A stretch of DNA of 9,181 nucleotides from Nitrospinota bacterium. GTDB taxonomy: Bacteria > Nitrospinota > Nitrospinia > Nitrospinales > Nitrospinaceae. Below the pieces are notes generated by a model. The model searched no databases, was not told the origin of the DNA, and worked only from the letters and a program-made list of their open reading frames with translations. The translations under genes were made by a program, and so were the position numbers. The stretch spans positions 1 through 9,181 of the forward strand of contig JAPUGN010000121.1 in assembly GCA_027298165.1 (NCBI GenBank), written 5' to 3'. Below, in pieces: positions 1 through 6,742 of this stretch (its first letter is position 1; each line of letters opens with the position of its first letter).

Positions 1-569
1 AGGAAGCCTCCGGCAACATGATCATCGATATCGGCGGGGGCACTACGGAGGTGGCCATCATCTCCATGTACGGCATCGTTTTCAGCAAATCGGTGCGCGT
101 GGCCGGCGACGAAATGGACGAGGCCATCGTCAATTACGTGAAGCGCAAATACAACCTTTTGATTGGCGAGCGGATGGCAGAGGAAATCAAAATCCAAATC
201 GGGTCCGCCTATCCCCTGGACCAGCGCATCACTATGGAAATAAAGGGACGCGACCTGGTCGCAGGAATTCCCAAAACCCTGGTCCTCTCCGACGAGGAAG
301 TGCGGGAAGCGCTGCAGGAAACGTTCAGTACCATCGTGGAAGCCGTTAAAATCGCCCTCGAACGCACACCGCCGGAATTGGCGGCGGATATCGTGGATAA
401 GGGCGTGGTGGTCACCGGTGGCGGGTCCCTCATCAAGGGCCTGGATATTTTACTGCGGGAATCGACCGGGCTTCCCATCACCCTGGCGGAAGATCCCCTG
501 TCGGCAGTGGCGCTGGGCGCAGGAAAGCTGCTGTCAGATCCCAAACTTCTTAAAAAAGTAACGTTCTAA
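1..569 (+). CDS. mreB: Rod-shape-determining protein MreB, C-terminal part (5' end cut by window edge)
   Basis: This is the last 188 or so residues of the bacterial actin MreB. The ATPase polymerises in the cytoplasm under the inner membrane and positions the cell-elongation machinery. The open frame runs to the window edge: codons before the first ATG (position 18) read EASGN and continue the conserved block, so that ATG is internal. Visible signatures are the actin phosphate loop DIGGGTTEVAIIS, the segment GDEMDEAIVNYVKRKYNLLIGE, the IGSAYP block, PPELAADI, the adenosine-binding VVTGGGSLIKGLD and the C-terminal DPLSAVALGAGKLL. Family members are about 340-350 residues, so roughly 45% is missing to the left. 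The stop is followed after one base by the mreC start, which supports an mre operon. The identity is very secure; only the upstream half is unseen. Confidence 0.97.
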   Translation, partial: EASGNMIIDIGGGTTEVAIISMYGIVFSKSVRVAGDEMDEAIVNYVKRKYNLLIGERMAEEIKIQIGSAYPLDQRITMEIKGRDLVAGIPKTLVLSDEEVREALQETFSTIVEAVKIALERTPPELAADIVDKGVVVTGGGSLIKGLDILLRESTGLPITLAEDPLSAVALGAGKLLSDPKLLKKVTF

Positions 570-570
570 C

Positions 571-1386
571 GTGTGGCGGAAAAGACTCAGCGATCGCAAA
601 CATATCATCCTCCTCGTGTCACTGGTGCTGGCTTCGTTTGCCTTGATGACGTTCGACATCCGTCGGTCGCAGACGCCCACCTTTTTTGAAACCACCTTGA
701 TGTGGGTGGTGTCTCCCGTTCAAAACCTCATCACCCATTCCATAGACGCCCTCGGCAACGCACTGGACAATTACGTTCTCGTGACGGAAGTTTCCAATGA
801 AAATGAGAAACTCCGGAAAGAAATCGACAAACTGATCCACCAGAATAACGAGCTGACCGAACAACTCCGGCAAAAAGGGCGCATCAGCGATCTAATGGAG
901 TATCAGCAAAAGCGCCGGCTGAAATCCATCGTTGCTACCGTGATCGGAAGAGACTCCACCCAGTGGGCGCGGGTGGTTTTTATCGATAAGGGCACCCAGG
1001 ACGGGATTCGGGAAAACCTGGCGGTGGTCACCCATGCCGGCGTGGTGGGCCATGTGATTCAGGCCGGCGTGAACACTTCCAAAGTGATGCTCATTGCGGA
1101 CGGACGGAGCGCCATGGACACCCTTTTCGGCGACGACCGCATCGCGGGCATTGTCGTCGGAACGGGAATGGAATTCTGCGAAATGAAATACGTGCCCATC
1201 ACCGCTGATGTCAACGTCGGCGACCAGATTCTTTCGTCCGGTCTGGGAGGTATTTATCCCAAGGGCCTGGTGGTGGGAACCGTAATCAGTATCACCAAAG
1301 CGACTCAGGGGCTGTTCCAGGAGATCACCATCGCTCCCAGCGCGGACTTTGGCCGGCTGGAGGAGGTGCTGGTCCTGTTGTCGTGA
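571..1386 (+). CDS. mreC: Rod-shape-determining protein MreC
   Basis: MreC is a bitopic inner-membrane protein whose periplasmic part joins the MreB filament to PBP2 and stimulates wall synthesis. The 271 residues show a short basic N-terminus (RKRLSDRK), one membrane segment at about 11-28, and a coiled-coil-like stretch rich in E, K, N and L at about 68-115. The beta-barrel domain follows from about 118 and contains GVVGHV (157-162) and the conserved SSGLGGIYPKGLVVGTV (222-238). The length is close to the usual 270-370. The start is GTG, one base after the mreB stop, with no visible Shine-Dalgarno sequence. Translation therefore probably depends on ribosomes finishing mreB. The protein ends almost directly after the second beta domain, without the long low-complexity tail of some relatives. 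The identity rests on domain order, conserved motifs and operon position. Confidence 0.95.
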   Translation: MWRKRLSDRKHIILLVSLVLASFALMTFDIRRSQTPTFFETTLMWVVSPVQNLITHSIDALGNALDNYVLVTEVSNENEKLRKEIDKLIHQNNELTEQLRQKGRISDLMEYQQKRRLKSIVATVIGRDSTQWARVVFIDKGTQDGIRENLAVVTHAGVVGHVIQAGVNTSKVMLIADGRSAMDTLFGDDRIAGIVVGTGMEFCEMKYVPITADVNVGDQILSSGLGGIYPKGLVVGTVISITKATQGLFQEITIAPSADFGRLEEVLVLLS

Positions 1387-1400
1387 GATAAATTGCAATC

Positions 1401-1916
1401 ATGATCGTTCTCTTTTTCATCGTCGTTTTCATTTTGCTGTTTGCTCTTCAAACCAGCCTGATAAGTTATTTCTCTGTGGGAGGGGTCACCCTGGACTTGG
1501 CGTTGATCCTGTCCGTGTATTGCGGCGTATTGCTCAGGGGGGACCGCGGAATCTGGGTGGGGTTTTCCATCGGGCTGTTCCAGGATTGCCTGTCCGGCGG
1601 CTTGTTGGGGGTCAATACCCTTTCCAAAAGCATCATCGGATTCACCTTTTCCCGATTGAAGGACAAGTTGATGGTGGAGGGCTTCGTACCCATTTCCGTA
1701 ATTTTGTTCGTCGCCTCTTTTTTCGACGGCTTGGTGTATTATCTGGCCCTGACCACACTGCTCAAAGCCCAGATACCCTTCAGTTTCCTGTTCAACACGC
1801 TTCCGATGTATGCCATGGTCAATGCATTGGTCGGGCCTATTATGTTTTTCTTTCTCAACTGGAGCGCCAAACGCATTCTGCGTAAATTTCCACTGCTGGA
1901 GGGTACTTCCCAGTGA
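1401..1916 (+). CDS. mreD: Rod-shape-determining protein MreD
   Basis: MreD is the small polytopic inner-membrane subunit of the MreBCD elongasome complex. The 171 residues are strongly hydrophobic, with likely membrane segments near 1-22, 30-46, 50-66, 97-121 and 133-153. The family signature GLFQDCLSGGLLGVNTLSK lies at 58-76 and is followed by IIGF. Length is typical (about 160-180). The ATG lies 14 bases after the mreC stop, with only a poor GAGATAA-like ribosome site. The stop codon overlaps the GTG of mrdA in the arrangement GTGA, so mrdA translation is probably coupled to it. MreD sequences diverge widely, so the call relies on the motif, hydrophobicity pattern and the position between mreC and mrdA. 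All three agree. Confidence 0.93.
   Translation: MIVLFFIVVFILLFALQTSLISYFSVGGVTLDLALILSVYCGVLLRGDRGIWVGFSIGLFQDCLSGGLLGVNTLSKSIIGFTFSRLKDKLMVEGFVPISVILFVASFFDGLVYYLALTTLLKAQIPFSFLFNTLPMYAMVNALVGPIMFFFLNWSAKRILRKFPLLEGTSQ
1898..1903 (+). promoter_or_regulatory. Ribosome binding site of mrdA
   Basis: GGAGGG, a near-consensus Shine-Dalgarno sequence, lies inside the end of mreD, 9 bases before the GTG at 1913. It is the clearest ribosome site in the mre cluster. It fixes the mrdA start as the GTG that overlaps the mreD stop. Confidence 0.75.
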
Positions 1917-3811
1917 GCACGCATCTATACTCACCCGATGTTTCAGAAGGTGTGCGAAAAAAAATAATCCTGTTCGGCATCCTGGTGGTCTTCTGCTTTC
2001 TCGCTCTGTGGTTGCGCGTCTGGTATCTGCAGGTGTTGAAGGGAACCGACTTCATGGGATTGTCGGAAAACAACCGGGTGCGGCTGGTGTCTCTGCCTTC
2101 TTACCGTGGCGAAATCACCGACCGGAATGGGGTAACGCTGGCTTCCATCCGTCCTTCCTTCAACCTGTACATCACCCCGGAAGACGTGCAGGACCTGGGC
2201 GAGACCCTGAACACCCTGAAAGAAAAAATTGATTTTGATATCTCCAAGGTCAAGGACGATATCCGGGAATCCCAACCGTTCTCGGATGTGCTCGTTAAGG
2301 CCGACATCCAGCGGGATCAGATGGCTTATGTCGAAGAGAACAACCGGCTGCTTTCCGGCATTCGTCTCAAGGTGGAACCCCTGCGGAATTATCTTTACAA
2401 TGATCTGGCCGCACACATTGTGGGTTATCTGGGAGAGATCGACAAAGACCAACTGAAGATGGAATCCGGATACCAAATGGGTGACATGGTTGGAAAGGAA
2501 GGCATCGAAATTTTGTTCGAAAAGGAAATGAAGGGCCAAAAAGGGTACAAGGAGGTCGAAGTGGACGTGGCGGGTAGGGAATTGACAATCCTGAGAAAGA
2601 ACCCGCCACAAAGCGGCAGTCATCTGGTGCTGACTCTGGATATCAGGATTCAAAAAGTGCTCGAGCAATTGATGACCGGAACGAAAGAGAATCCGATCAA
2701 CGGCTCCGCTGTGGTGATGAAAGTGCAAACCGGAGAAATCCTCGCGATAGTCAGCAAGCCTTCGTTCGATCCCAATTTATTCGCCTCCAGGATTTCCGTC
2801 CAGCAATGGCGCAAACTGATTTCAAACGATCAGCACCCGTTACAGAATAGAGCGATCGATGGCCAGTACCCCCCCGGGTCGGTTTATAAAATCGTCGCCG
2901 CCTACGCGGCGTTGGAGGAACAAGTGGTAACGCCGGAAGACACGGTGTTCTGTCCCGGGTACTACCGCCTGGGACGGGGAAGGTATCGATGCTGGAAACG
3001 GGGCGGGCATGGCACAATGAATTTACACGATGCCTTGGTGCAGTCCTGCGACGTTTATTTTTATACCATCGGCCACCGGATGGGCATCGACACTCTGGGC
3101 CGTTACGCCAAGATTCTCGGCCTGGGAAAATTGACGCAGATCAATCTGATCGGCGAAAAACCCGGCCTGGTCCCCACCAAGGACTGGAAATTGAAGGCGC
3201 GTGGTGAGGCCTGGTTGGCGGGGGAAACCATTTCCGCCTCGATCGGCCAGGGGTTTAATCTAGTCACCCCTATTCAGCAGGCACGCTTGGTGGCCACGGT
3301 GGCCAACGGAGGCATGCTGTTGAAACCGTATTTGGTGCGGCAGATTCGGGATAAGGGCGGCCGGGTGATCAAGGAGATGTTTCCCACCATCCAGGGAAAA
3401 TTGGACAGCCGTCCTGAAACGCTTCCCCTAATCAGGAAGGGGCTGCTGGGCGTGGTTCACGAAAAACGAGGCACCGGCTGGCGGGCCCGTCTAAGATCAA
3501 TCAAGATCGCCGGAAAAACCGGAACCGTCCAGGTGGTGGCCCTGAAGCGCGGCCCCAAGGATGAGGAGATTCCCTACAAACACCGCGATCATGCCTGGTT
3601 TGTCGCGTTTGCCCCTTACGAGAACCCGGAAATCGCGGTGGCGGTGATTGTCGAGCATGGCGGCCACGGTGGCGCCGTGGCGGCACCCATCGCCAGCAAG
3701 GTCATTGAAACCTATAACAAGTTCTATCCCATGCGCCCGGATGCGGAAAAAAATCCTGAAATCCCGGACCCAGGCCTGAGCCTGAGAGCCAATTTGATCC
3801 CGGAAGACTGA
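1913..3811 (+). CDS. mrdA: Penicillin-binding protein 2 (elongation-specific peptidoglycan D,D-transpeptidase)
   Basis: PBP2 cross-links new peptidoglycan during lateral growth, anchored in the inner membrane with its catalytic domain in the periplasm. The 632 residues match the family length. There is a short cytoplasmic tail, one membrane segment at about 17-37, then the start of the dimerisation domain with ENNRVRL (52-58) and YRGEITDRNG (64-73). The transpeptidase domain follows from about 235. All three active-site motifs are intact: SxxK in PPGSVYKI (nucleophile S323, K326), the SxD form SCD (378-380) and KTGT (535-538). The PBP2-typical GEAWLAGETISASIGQG spans 431-447, and the CPGYYRLGRGRYRCWKRGGHG region lies at 347-367. 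The GTG start is supported by GGAGGG 9 bases upstream and overlaps the mreD stop. rodA, the usual glycosyltransferase partner, does not follow. FtsI (PBP3) is excluded by the mre context and PBP2-type motifs. Confidence 0.96.
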   Translation: MSTHLYSPDVSEGVRKKIILFGILVVFCFLALWLRVWYLQVLKGTDFMGLSENNRVRLVSLPSYRGEITDRNGVTLASIRPSFNLYITPEDVQDLGETLNTLKEKIDFDISKVKDDIRESQPFSDVLVKADIQRDQMAYVEENNRLLSGIRLKVEPLRNYLYNDLAAHIVGYLGEIDKDQLKMESGYQMGDMVGKEGIEILFEKEMKGQKGYKEVEVDVAGRELTILRKNPPQSGSHLVLTLDIRIQKVLEQLMTGTKENPINGSAVVMKVQTGEILAIVSKPSFDPNLFASRISVQQWRKLISNDQHPLQNRAIDGQYPPGSVYKIVAAYAALEEQVVTPEDTVFCPGYYRLGRGRYRCWKRGGHGTMNLHDALVQSCDVYFYTIGHRMGIDTLGRYAKILGLGKLTQINLIGEKPGLVPTKDWKLKARGEAWLAGETISASIGQGFNLVTPIQQARLVATVANGGMLLKPYLVRQIRDKGGRVIKEMFPTIQGKLDSRPETLPLIRKGLLGVVHEKRGTGWRARLRSIKIAGKTGTVQVVALKRGPKDEEIPYKHRDHAWFVAFAPYENPEIAVAVIVEHGGHGGAVAAPIASKVIETYNKFYPMRPDAEKNPEIPDPGLSLRANLIPED

Positions 3812-3876
3812 AAAAACTAAAGATAGATACCGATTTATGCCGATTGGGTAGACATGCAATATTGTCGAATATCACC

Positions 3877-3883
3877 AGGCGGG
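3877..3883 (+). promoter_or_regulatory. Probable ribosome binding site choosing the PilZ gene start
   Basis: AGGCGGG sits 5 bases before the ATG at 3889. No comparable purine-rich site precedes the earlier in-frame TTG codons at 3844 and 3862, so this site favours the ATG. The match to consensus is only moderate. Confidence 0.5.
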
Positions 3884-3888
3884 TTGCG

Positions 3889-4554
3889 ATGAGGTTGGTT
3901 ACCAAAACCGGACTGCATTTGGCCGTGGGCAAAAAAGTCATAGCTACCCTGCGCGGGGTGAAATACCAGGTCGCCCTGCGGGGATGGGTGGAGGATGAAT
4001 ACCTCATTGTCGACTACCCCCAATTCCAGGGTGATTTTGTCAAGATCGCCCCGCTGACCGGGTGCAGCCTGAGTTTCACCTCCGAAGGCACCTATTTCGA
4101 TTTTAAAACCCTGGTGTTGTTTTCGATTGCCCAACCGGTCCGGCTGATGGTGCTGGAATATCCCAAAAGTTTCACTACCTACCAATTGCGAAAGAACAAC
4201 CGCCAGAAGGCCAACTTCCCCTTCAGCTTTTCCATGGAAGACCAACCCGCGGAAACGATGTTTACCGGAACCATCCGGGACCTGAGCCTTTCCGGGGCGC
4301 TGGTCACGCATTCGCAAAAGTTGACCAAGGGAGATATCATCCGTCTCTCGGTCAATCTCACCTTTGGAGAATTATCCAAAGTAAAGGCCGAGGTGCGCAA
4401 CGTCCGCATGAATCCCGGCAGTAAACGGGAACCGTTCGTAACCGGTTTGGAATTTTCCAAACCGAACCGCGAGCAAGACCGGATTCTGCGCGAATTCATG
4501 GGAACCCGCATGGGAGAACGACGGCGATCCGATCGCTCCCGAACCACTAAATAA
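3889..4554 (+). CDS. PilZ-domain protein, YcgR-like candidate cyclic-di-GMP receptor
   Basis: The protein has 221 residues from the ATG at 3889; the frame could open at TTG 3844 for 236. The N-terminal half, to about residue 95, resembles the beta-rich flagellar-brake/YcgR N-domain. The C-terminal half is a PilZ domain with both c-di-GMP contact motifs intact: RxxxR as RKNNR (101-105) and D/NxSxxG as DLSLSG (131-136). The tail is basic (GERRRSDRSR). No signal peptide or membrane segment is seen, so it is probably cytoplasmic. PilZ proteins of this layout change the activity of a partner on binding c-di-GMP, often a flagellar motor, secretion or polysaccharide enzyme; the partner here is unknown. 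It lies 77 bases after mrdA on the same strand. It may be read with the mre operon or from its own promoter, but no clear promoter was found. Its 3' end overlaps the convergent uvrB by 8 bases. The domain call is secure; the role is inferred. Confidence 0.85.
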   Translation: MRLVTKTGLHLAVGKKVIATLRGVKYQVALRGWVEDEYLIVDYPQFQGDFVKIAPLTGCSLSFTSEGTYFDFKTLVLFSIAQPVRLMVLEYPKSFTTYQLRKNNRQKANFPFSFSMEDQPAETMFTGTIRDLSLSGALVTHSQKLTKGDIIRLSVNLTFGELSKVKAEVRNVRMNPGSKREPFVTGLEFSKPNREQDRILREFMGTRMGERRRSDRSRTTK

Positions 4555-6538
4555 TCCCCAGATCCTTTTCCCGCAAACGCTTGATCCGGTCCCGCAGTTG
4601 GGCGGCGCGCTCGAACTCCAGATCTTTGGCGGCGGCGTGCATCTTTTTTTCCAGCCGGGCCGCCAGATCGATCACGTTGCCCTCGGTCAGGTATTCTTCC
4701 TGCTCTTCCTCGACCACGGGGACCACCGAAAATTTCTCCTGTTCCCCCCACGAATCCTGAATGGACTTTTTGATGGAGACCGGGGTAATGTTGTGAGCTT
4801 TATTGTAGTCCATCTGGATTTTCCGCCGACGCTCGGTTTCGTCGAGGGCGATCTTCATGCTTCGGGTCACCACGTCGGCGTACATGATGACCTCCCCGTC
4901 GAGGTTACGGGCGGCCCGCCCGGAGGTCTGAATCAATGAAGTGCTGGAGCGCAGGAATCCCTCCTTGTCCGCATCGAGAATGGCGACCAGGGAAACCTCA
5001 GGGATATCCAGTCCCTCCCGCAACAGGTTGATCCCGATCAGTGCGTCGAATTCCCCCAGCCTGAGCTCCCGGATGATCTGTATGCGTTCGAGGGTCACGA
5101 TGTCAGAATGCAGGTATTTCACTTTCAAACCCATTTCGGTGAAATGCTCGGTCAGGTCTTCCGAAAACCGCTTGGTCAGGGTGGTGACCAGCGTTCGCTG
5201 GTTGCGTTCGGCGCGTTTCATGATTTCGTGGTAGAGATCGTCAACCTGTCCCGTCACCGGCCGCACTTCCACGGGCGGGTCCACCAGTCCTGTCGGCCGG
5301 ACGATCATTTCGATCCCCCGGCCACCGGATAGTTTGATCTCGTATTCTGCCGGTGTGGCGGATACGTAAAACCGGTTGTTGGTGCGGCTTTCAAACTCGG
5401 AAAACATCAGTGGCCGGTTGTCGAACGCCGAGGGCAGGCGGAAGCCGTAACGAATCAAGGTTTCCTTGCGCGCCCGGTCTCCCTTGTACATGCCATGCAG
5501 TTGCGGGACCGAGACATGGCTTTCGTCGATCACGAACAGAGAGTCGTCGGGAAAATAATCCAGCAACGTCGGGGGAGGGCTTCCCGGTTCCCGCCCCATC
5601 AGATGACGCGAATAGTTTTCGACTCCCTGGCAGTACCCGATCTCGCGGATCATCTCCAGATCAAACATCGTGCGTTGTTCGATGCGCTGGGCCTCGATCA
5701 GCTGGTTCCGGCTTCTGAAATACTGAATGCGCTCTTGCAGTTCCTCTTGAATGCTCTCCAGCGCCGCCTCTCGTTTGTCCTTTGGGGTGGTGTAATGGCT
5801 GGCGGGATAGATGGCGGTGCGCTCCAGCGTGCGCAGGGTTTTTAAGGTGATCGGATCGAAGCAGGTGAGCGATTCAATCTCGTCGCCGAAAAATTCGATG
5901 CGGATGGCCTCGTTGCGTTCGTAAACGGGAAGCACCTCCACCACGTCGCCCCGCACCCGGAAGGTGCCGCGTTGAAAGTCGATGTCGTTGCGCTTGTACT
6001 GTATATCCACCAGCTTCCTTAACACCTTATCCCGTTCGAGCGTCATCCCCGGTTCCAGAAACAACAACATGCCGTGATAGGCTTCTGGCGAACCCAGGCC
6101 GTAGATGCACGAGACGCTGGCAACGATCAGCACGTCGCGCCGCTCGAACAGGGCATGAGTGGCGGCGTGGCGCATCTTGTCGATTTCGTCGTTGATAGAC
6201 GCGTCTTTTTCAATAAAAGTGTCGGTGGCGGGCATGTACGCTTCGGGCTGGTAGTAATCGTAATAACTCACGAAGTAGCCGATGGCATTGTCCGGGAAAA
6301 AGGTTTTGAACTCGTTGTACAACTGCGCCGCCAGGGTCTTGTTGTGGGCCAGCACCAGCGTCGGGCGCTGGAGTTGCTCCACCACATTGGCCACCGCATA
6401 GGTCTTGCCCGAGCCGGTTACTCCCAGCAGGGTCTGGTGTACCCCGTTGGGTTGCTGGAATCCCCGGACCAGGGCTTCGATCGCCTGAGGCTGGTCGCCG
6501 GACGGTTTGAAATTGGATACCAATTTGAAAGGTTGCAT
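4547..6538 (-). CDS. uvrB: UvrABC excinuclease subunit B (nucleotide excision repair)
   Basis: UvrB is loaded by UvrA onto damaged DNA, verifies the lesion with its beta-hairpin and recruits UvrC for dual incision. The 663 residues cover the full family length. Motifs in order are the N-terminus PFKLVSNFKPSGDQPQAI, Walker A GVTGSGKT (39-46), the damage-probing hairpin from SYYDYYQPEAYMPATDTFIE (91-110) onward, and the DEAD-type box DESH (338-341). They continue with YVSATPAEYE (391-400), helicase motif VI QTSGRAARN (537-545), and a C-terminal UVR coiled-coil domain at about 625-660 for UvrC/UvrA contact. An acidic linker (VVEEEQEEYLTEG) separates the last two. The ATG gives the standard N-terminus. 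The nearest AAGGA-like site (complement of 6552-6556) is 13 bases away, which is rather far. The gene stands alone on this strand, and no recognisable LexA box was found upstream. The identity is beyond reasonable doubt. Confidence 0.98.
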   Translation of the reverse strand: MQPFKLVSNFKPSGDQPQAIEALVRGFQQPNGVHQTLLGVTGSGKTYAVANVVEQLQRPTLVLAHNKTLAAQLYNEFKTFFPDNAIGYFVSYYDYYQPEAYMPATDTFIEKDASINDEIDKMRHAATHALFERRDVLIVASVSCIYGLGSPEAYHGMLLFLEPGMTLERDKVLRKLVDIQYKRNDIDFQRGTFRVRGDVVEVLPVYERNEAIRIEFFGDEIESLTCFDPITLKTLRTLERTAIYPASHYTTPKDKREAALESIQEELQERIQYFRSRNQLIEAQRIEQRTMFDLEMIREIGYCQGVENYSRHLMGREPGSPPPTLLDYFPDDSLFVIDESHVSVPQLHGMYKGDRARKETLIRYGFRLPSAFDNRPLMFSEFESRTNNRFYVSATPAEYEIKLSGGRGIEMIVRPTGLVDPPVEVRPVTGQVDDLYHEIMKRAERNQRTLVTTLTKRFSEDLTEHFTEMGLKVKYLHSDIVTLERIQIIRELRLGEFDALIGINLLREGLDIPEVSLVAILDADKEGFLRSSTSLIQTSGRAARNLDGEVIMYADVVTRSMKIALDETERRRKIQMDYNKAHNITPVSIKKSIQDSWGEQEKFSVVPVVEEEQEEYLTEGNVIDLAARLEKKMHAAAKDLEFERAAQLRDRIKRLREKDLGII

Positions 6539-6633
6539 TGCCGGGTAATGATCCTTGTGAACAAAAATGAGGTTATGTTACATTAAAAGGATGTAGTGGG
6601 TCCGAAACCTTACAGCCGTTCCCCGCCCAAACA

Positions 6634-6650
6634 CCCGGCCCTGCGCCGGG
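6634..6650. repeat. GC-rich inverted repeat (hairpin) in the divergent region
   Basis: CCCGGC (6634-6639) and GCCGGG (6645-6650) are perfect complements around a 5-base loop. A second pair, CAGCC (6613-6617) with GGCTG (6650-6654), could enclose it, sharing one base. No T-run follows on either strand, so a rho-independent terminator is unlikely. It could shape the leader of either transcript or be a protein site, or be chance in GC-rich DNA. Confidence 0.4.
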
Positions 6651-6733
6651 GCTGAAACGACGGCCCTCTAGGGGGTGGTGGGATTCGCCGATGTTCAATA
6701 GCATAGTGTACGATACTCTCCATCAGGTAGAGA

Positions 6734-6739
6734 AAGGAA
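6734..6739 (+). promoter_or_regulatory. Ribosome binding site of the TraB-family gene
   Basis: AAGGAA lies just before the GTG at 6743, with a slightly short spacing of about 4 bases from its GGA core. The same frame is closed upstream by a TAG at 6728. The next plausible in-frame GTG (codon 28) falls inside the conserved GTAHVS motif. The GTG at 6743 is therefore the start. Confidence 0.65.
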
Positions 6740-6742
6740 TTT

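Larger units (their letters stand above)
6539..6742. other. Divergent intergenic region between uvrB and the TraB-family operon
   Basis: These 204 bases must hold the 5' signals of two genes leaving in opposite directions. The half next to uvrB is AT-rich. On the minus strand a TTTAAT (complement of 6582-6587) could be a -10 box, but no good -35 lies 16-18 bases before it. The middle is GC-rich with an inverted repeat (6634-6650) and a G-run, GGGGGTGGTGGG (6671-6682). On the plus strand GATACT (6712-6717) is a weak -10 candidate, again without a good -35. No LexA-like site, riboswitch fold or terminator with a T-tract was recognised. No convincing gene is present: the short frame opening at 6691 runs into the TraB gene and shows no family features. 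Confidence 0.6.

Noticed and set aside
1305..1934. A 209-codon minus-strand frame across the mreC end and mreD.
   Set aside because: It covers three verified gene junctions in antisense, is very rich in Q, H, D and E, and has no family signature.
1943..2728. A 261-codon minus-strand frame inside mrdA.
   Set aside because: It is antisense to a complete, motif-perfect PBP2, its composition is rich in H and Q, and no domain is recognisable.
3844..3870. A possible promoter for the PilZ gene (TTGGGT at 3844 or TAGACA at 3849) and an 8-base palindrome CAATATTG (3857-3864).
   Set aside because: No acceptable -10 box lies at the right spacing from either candidate, and an 8-base palindrome is too short to claim as an operator.
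4600..4720. The acidic linker before the UVR domain of UvrB as a possible insertion.
   Set aside because: The total length (663) and motif spacing are normal for UvrB, and this linker is known to vary in the family.
4179..4751. A 190-codon minus-strand frame bridging the PilZ gene and the end of uvrB.
   Set aside because: It lies across two well-supported genes in another frame and shows an arginine- and glycine-rich shadow composition.
6634..6650. The GC hairpin as a rho-independent terminator.
   Set aside because: It has no T-tract after the stem on either strand, and it lies between divergent gene starts, where no terminator is needed.
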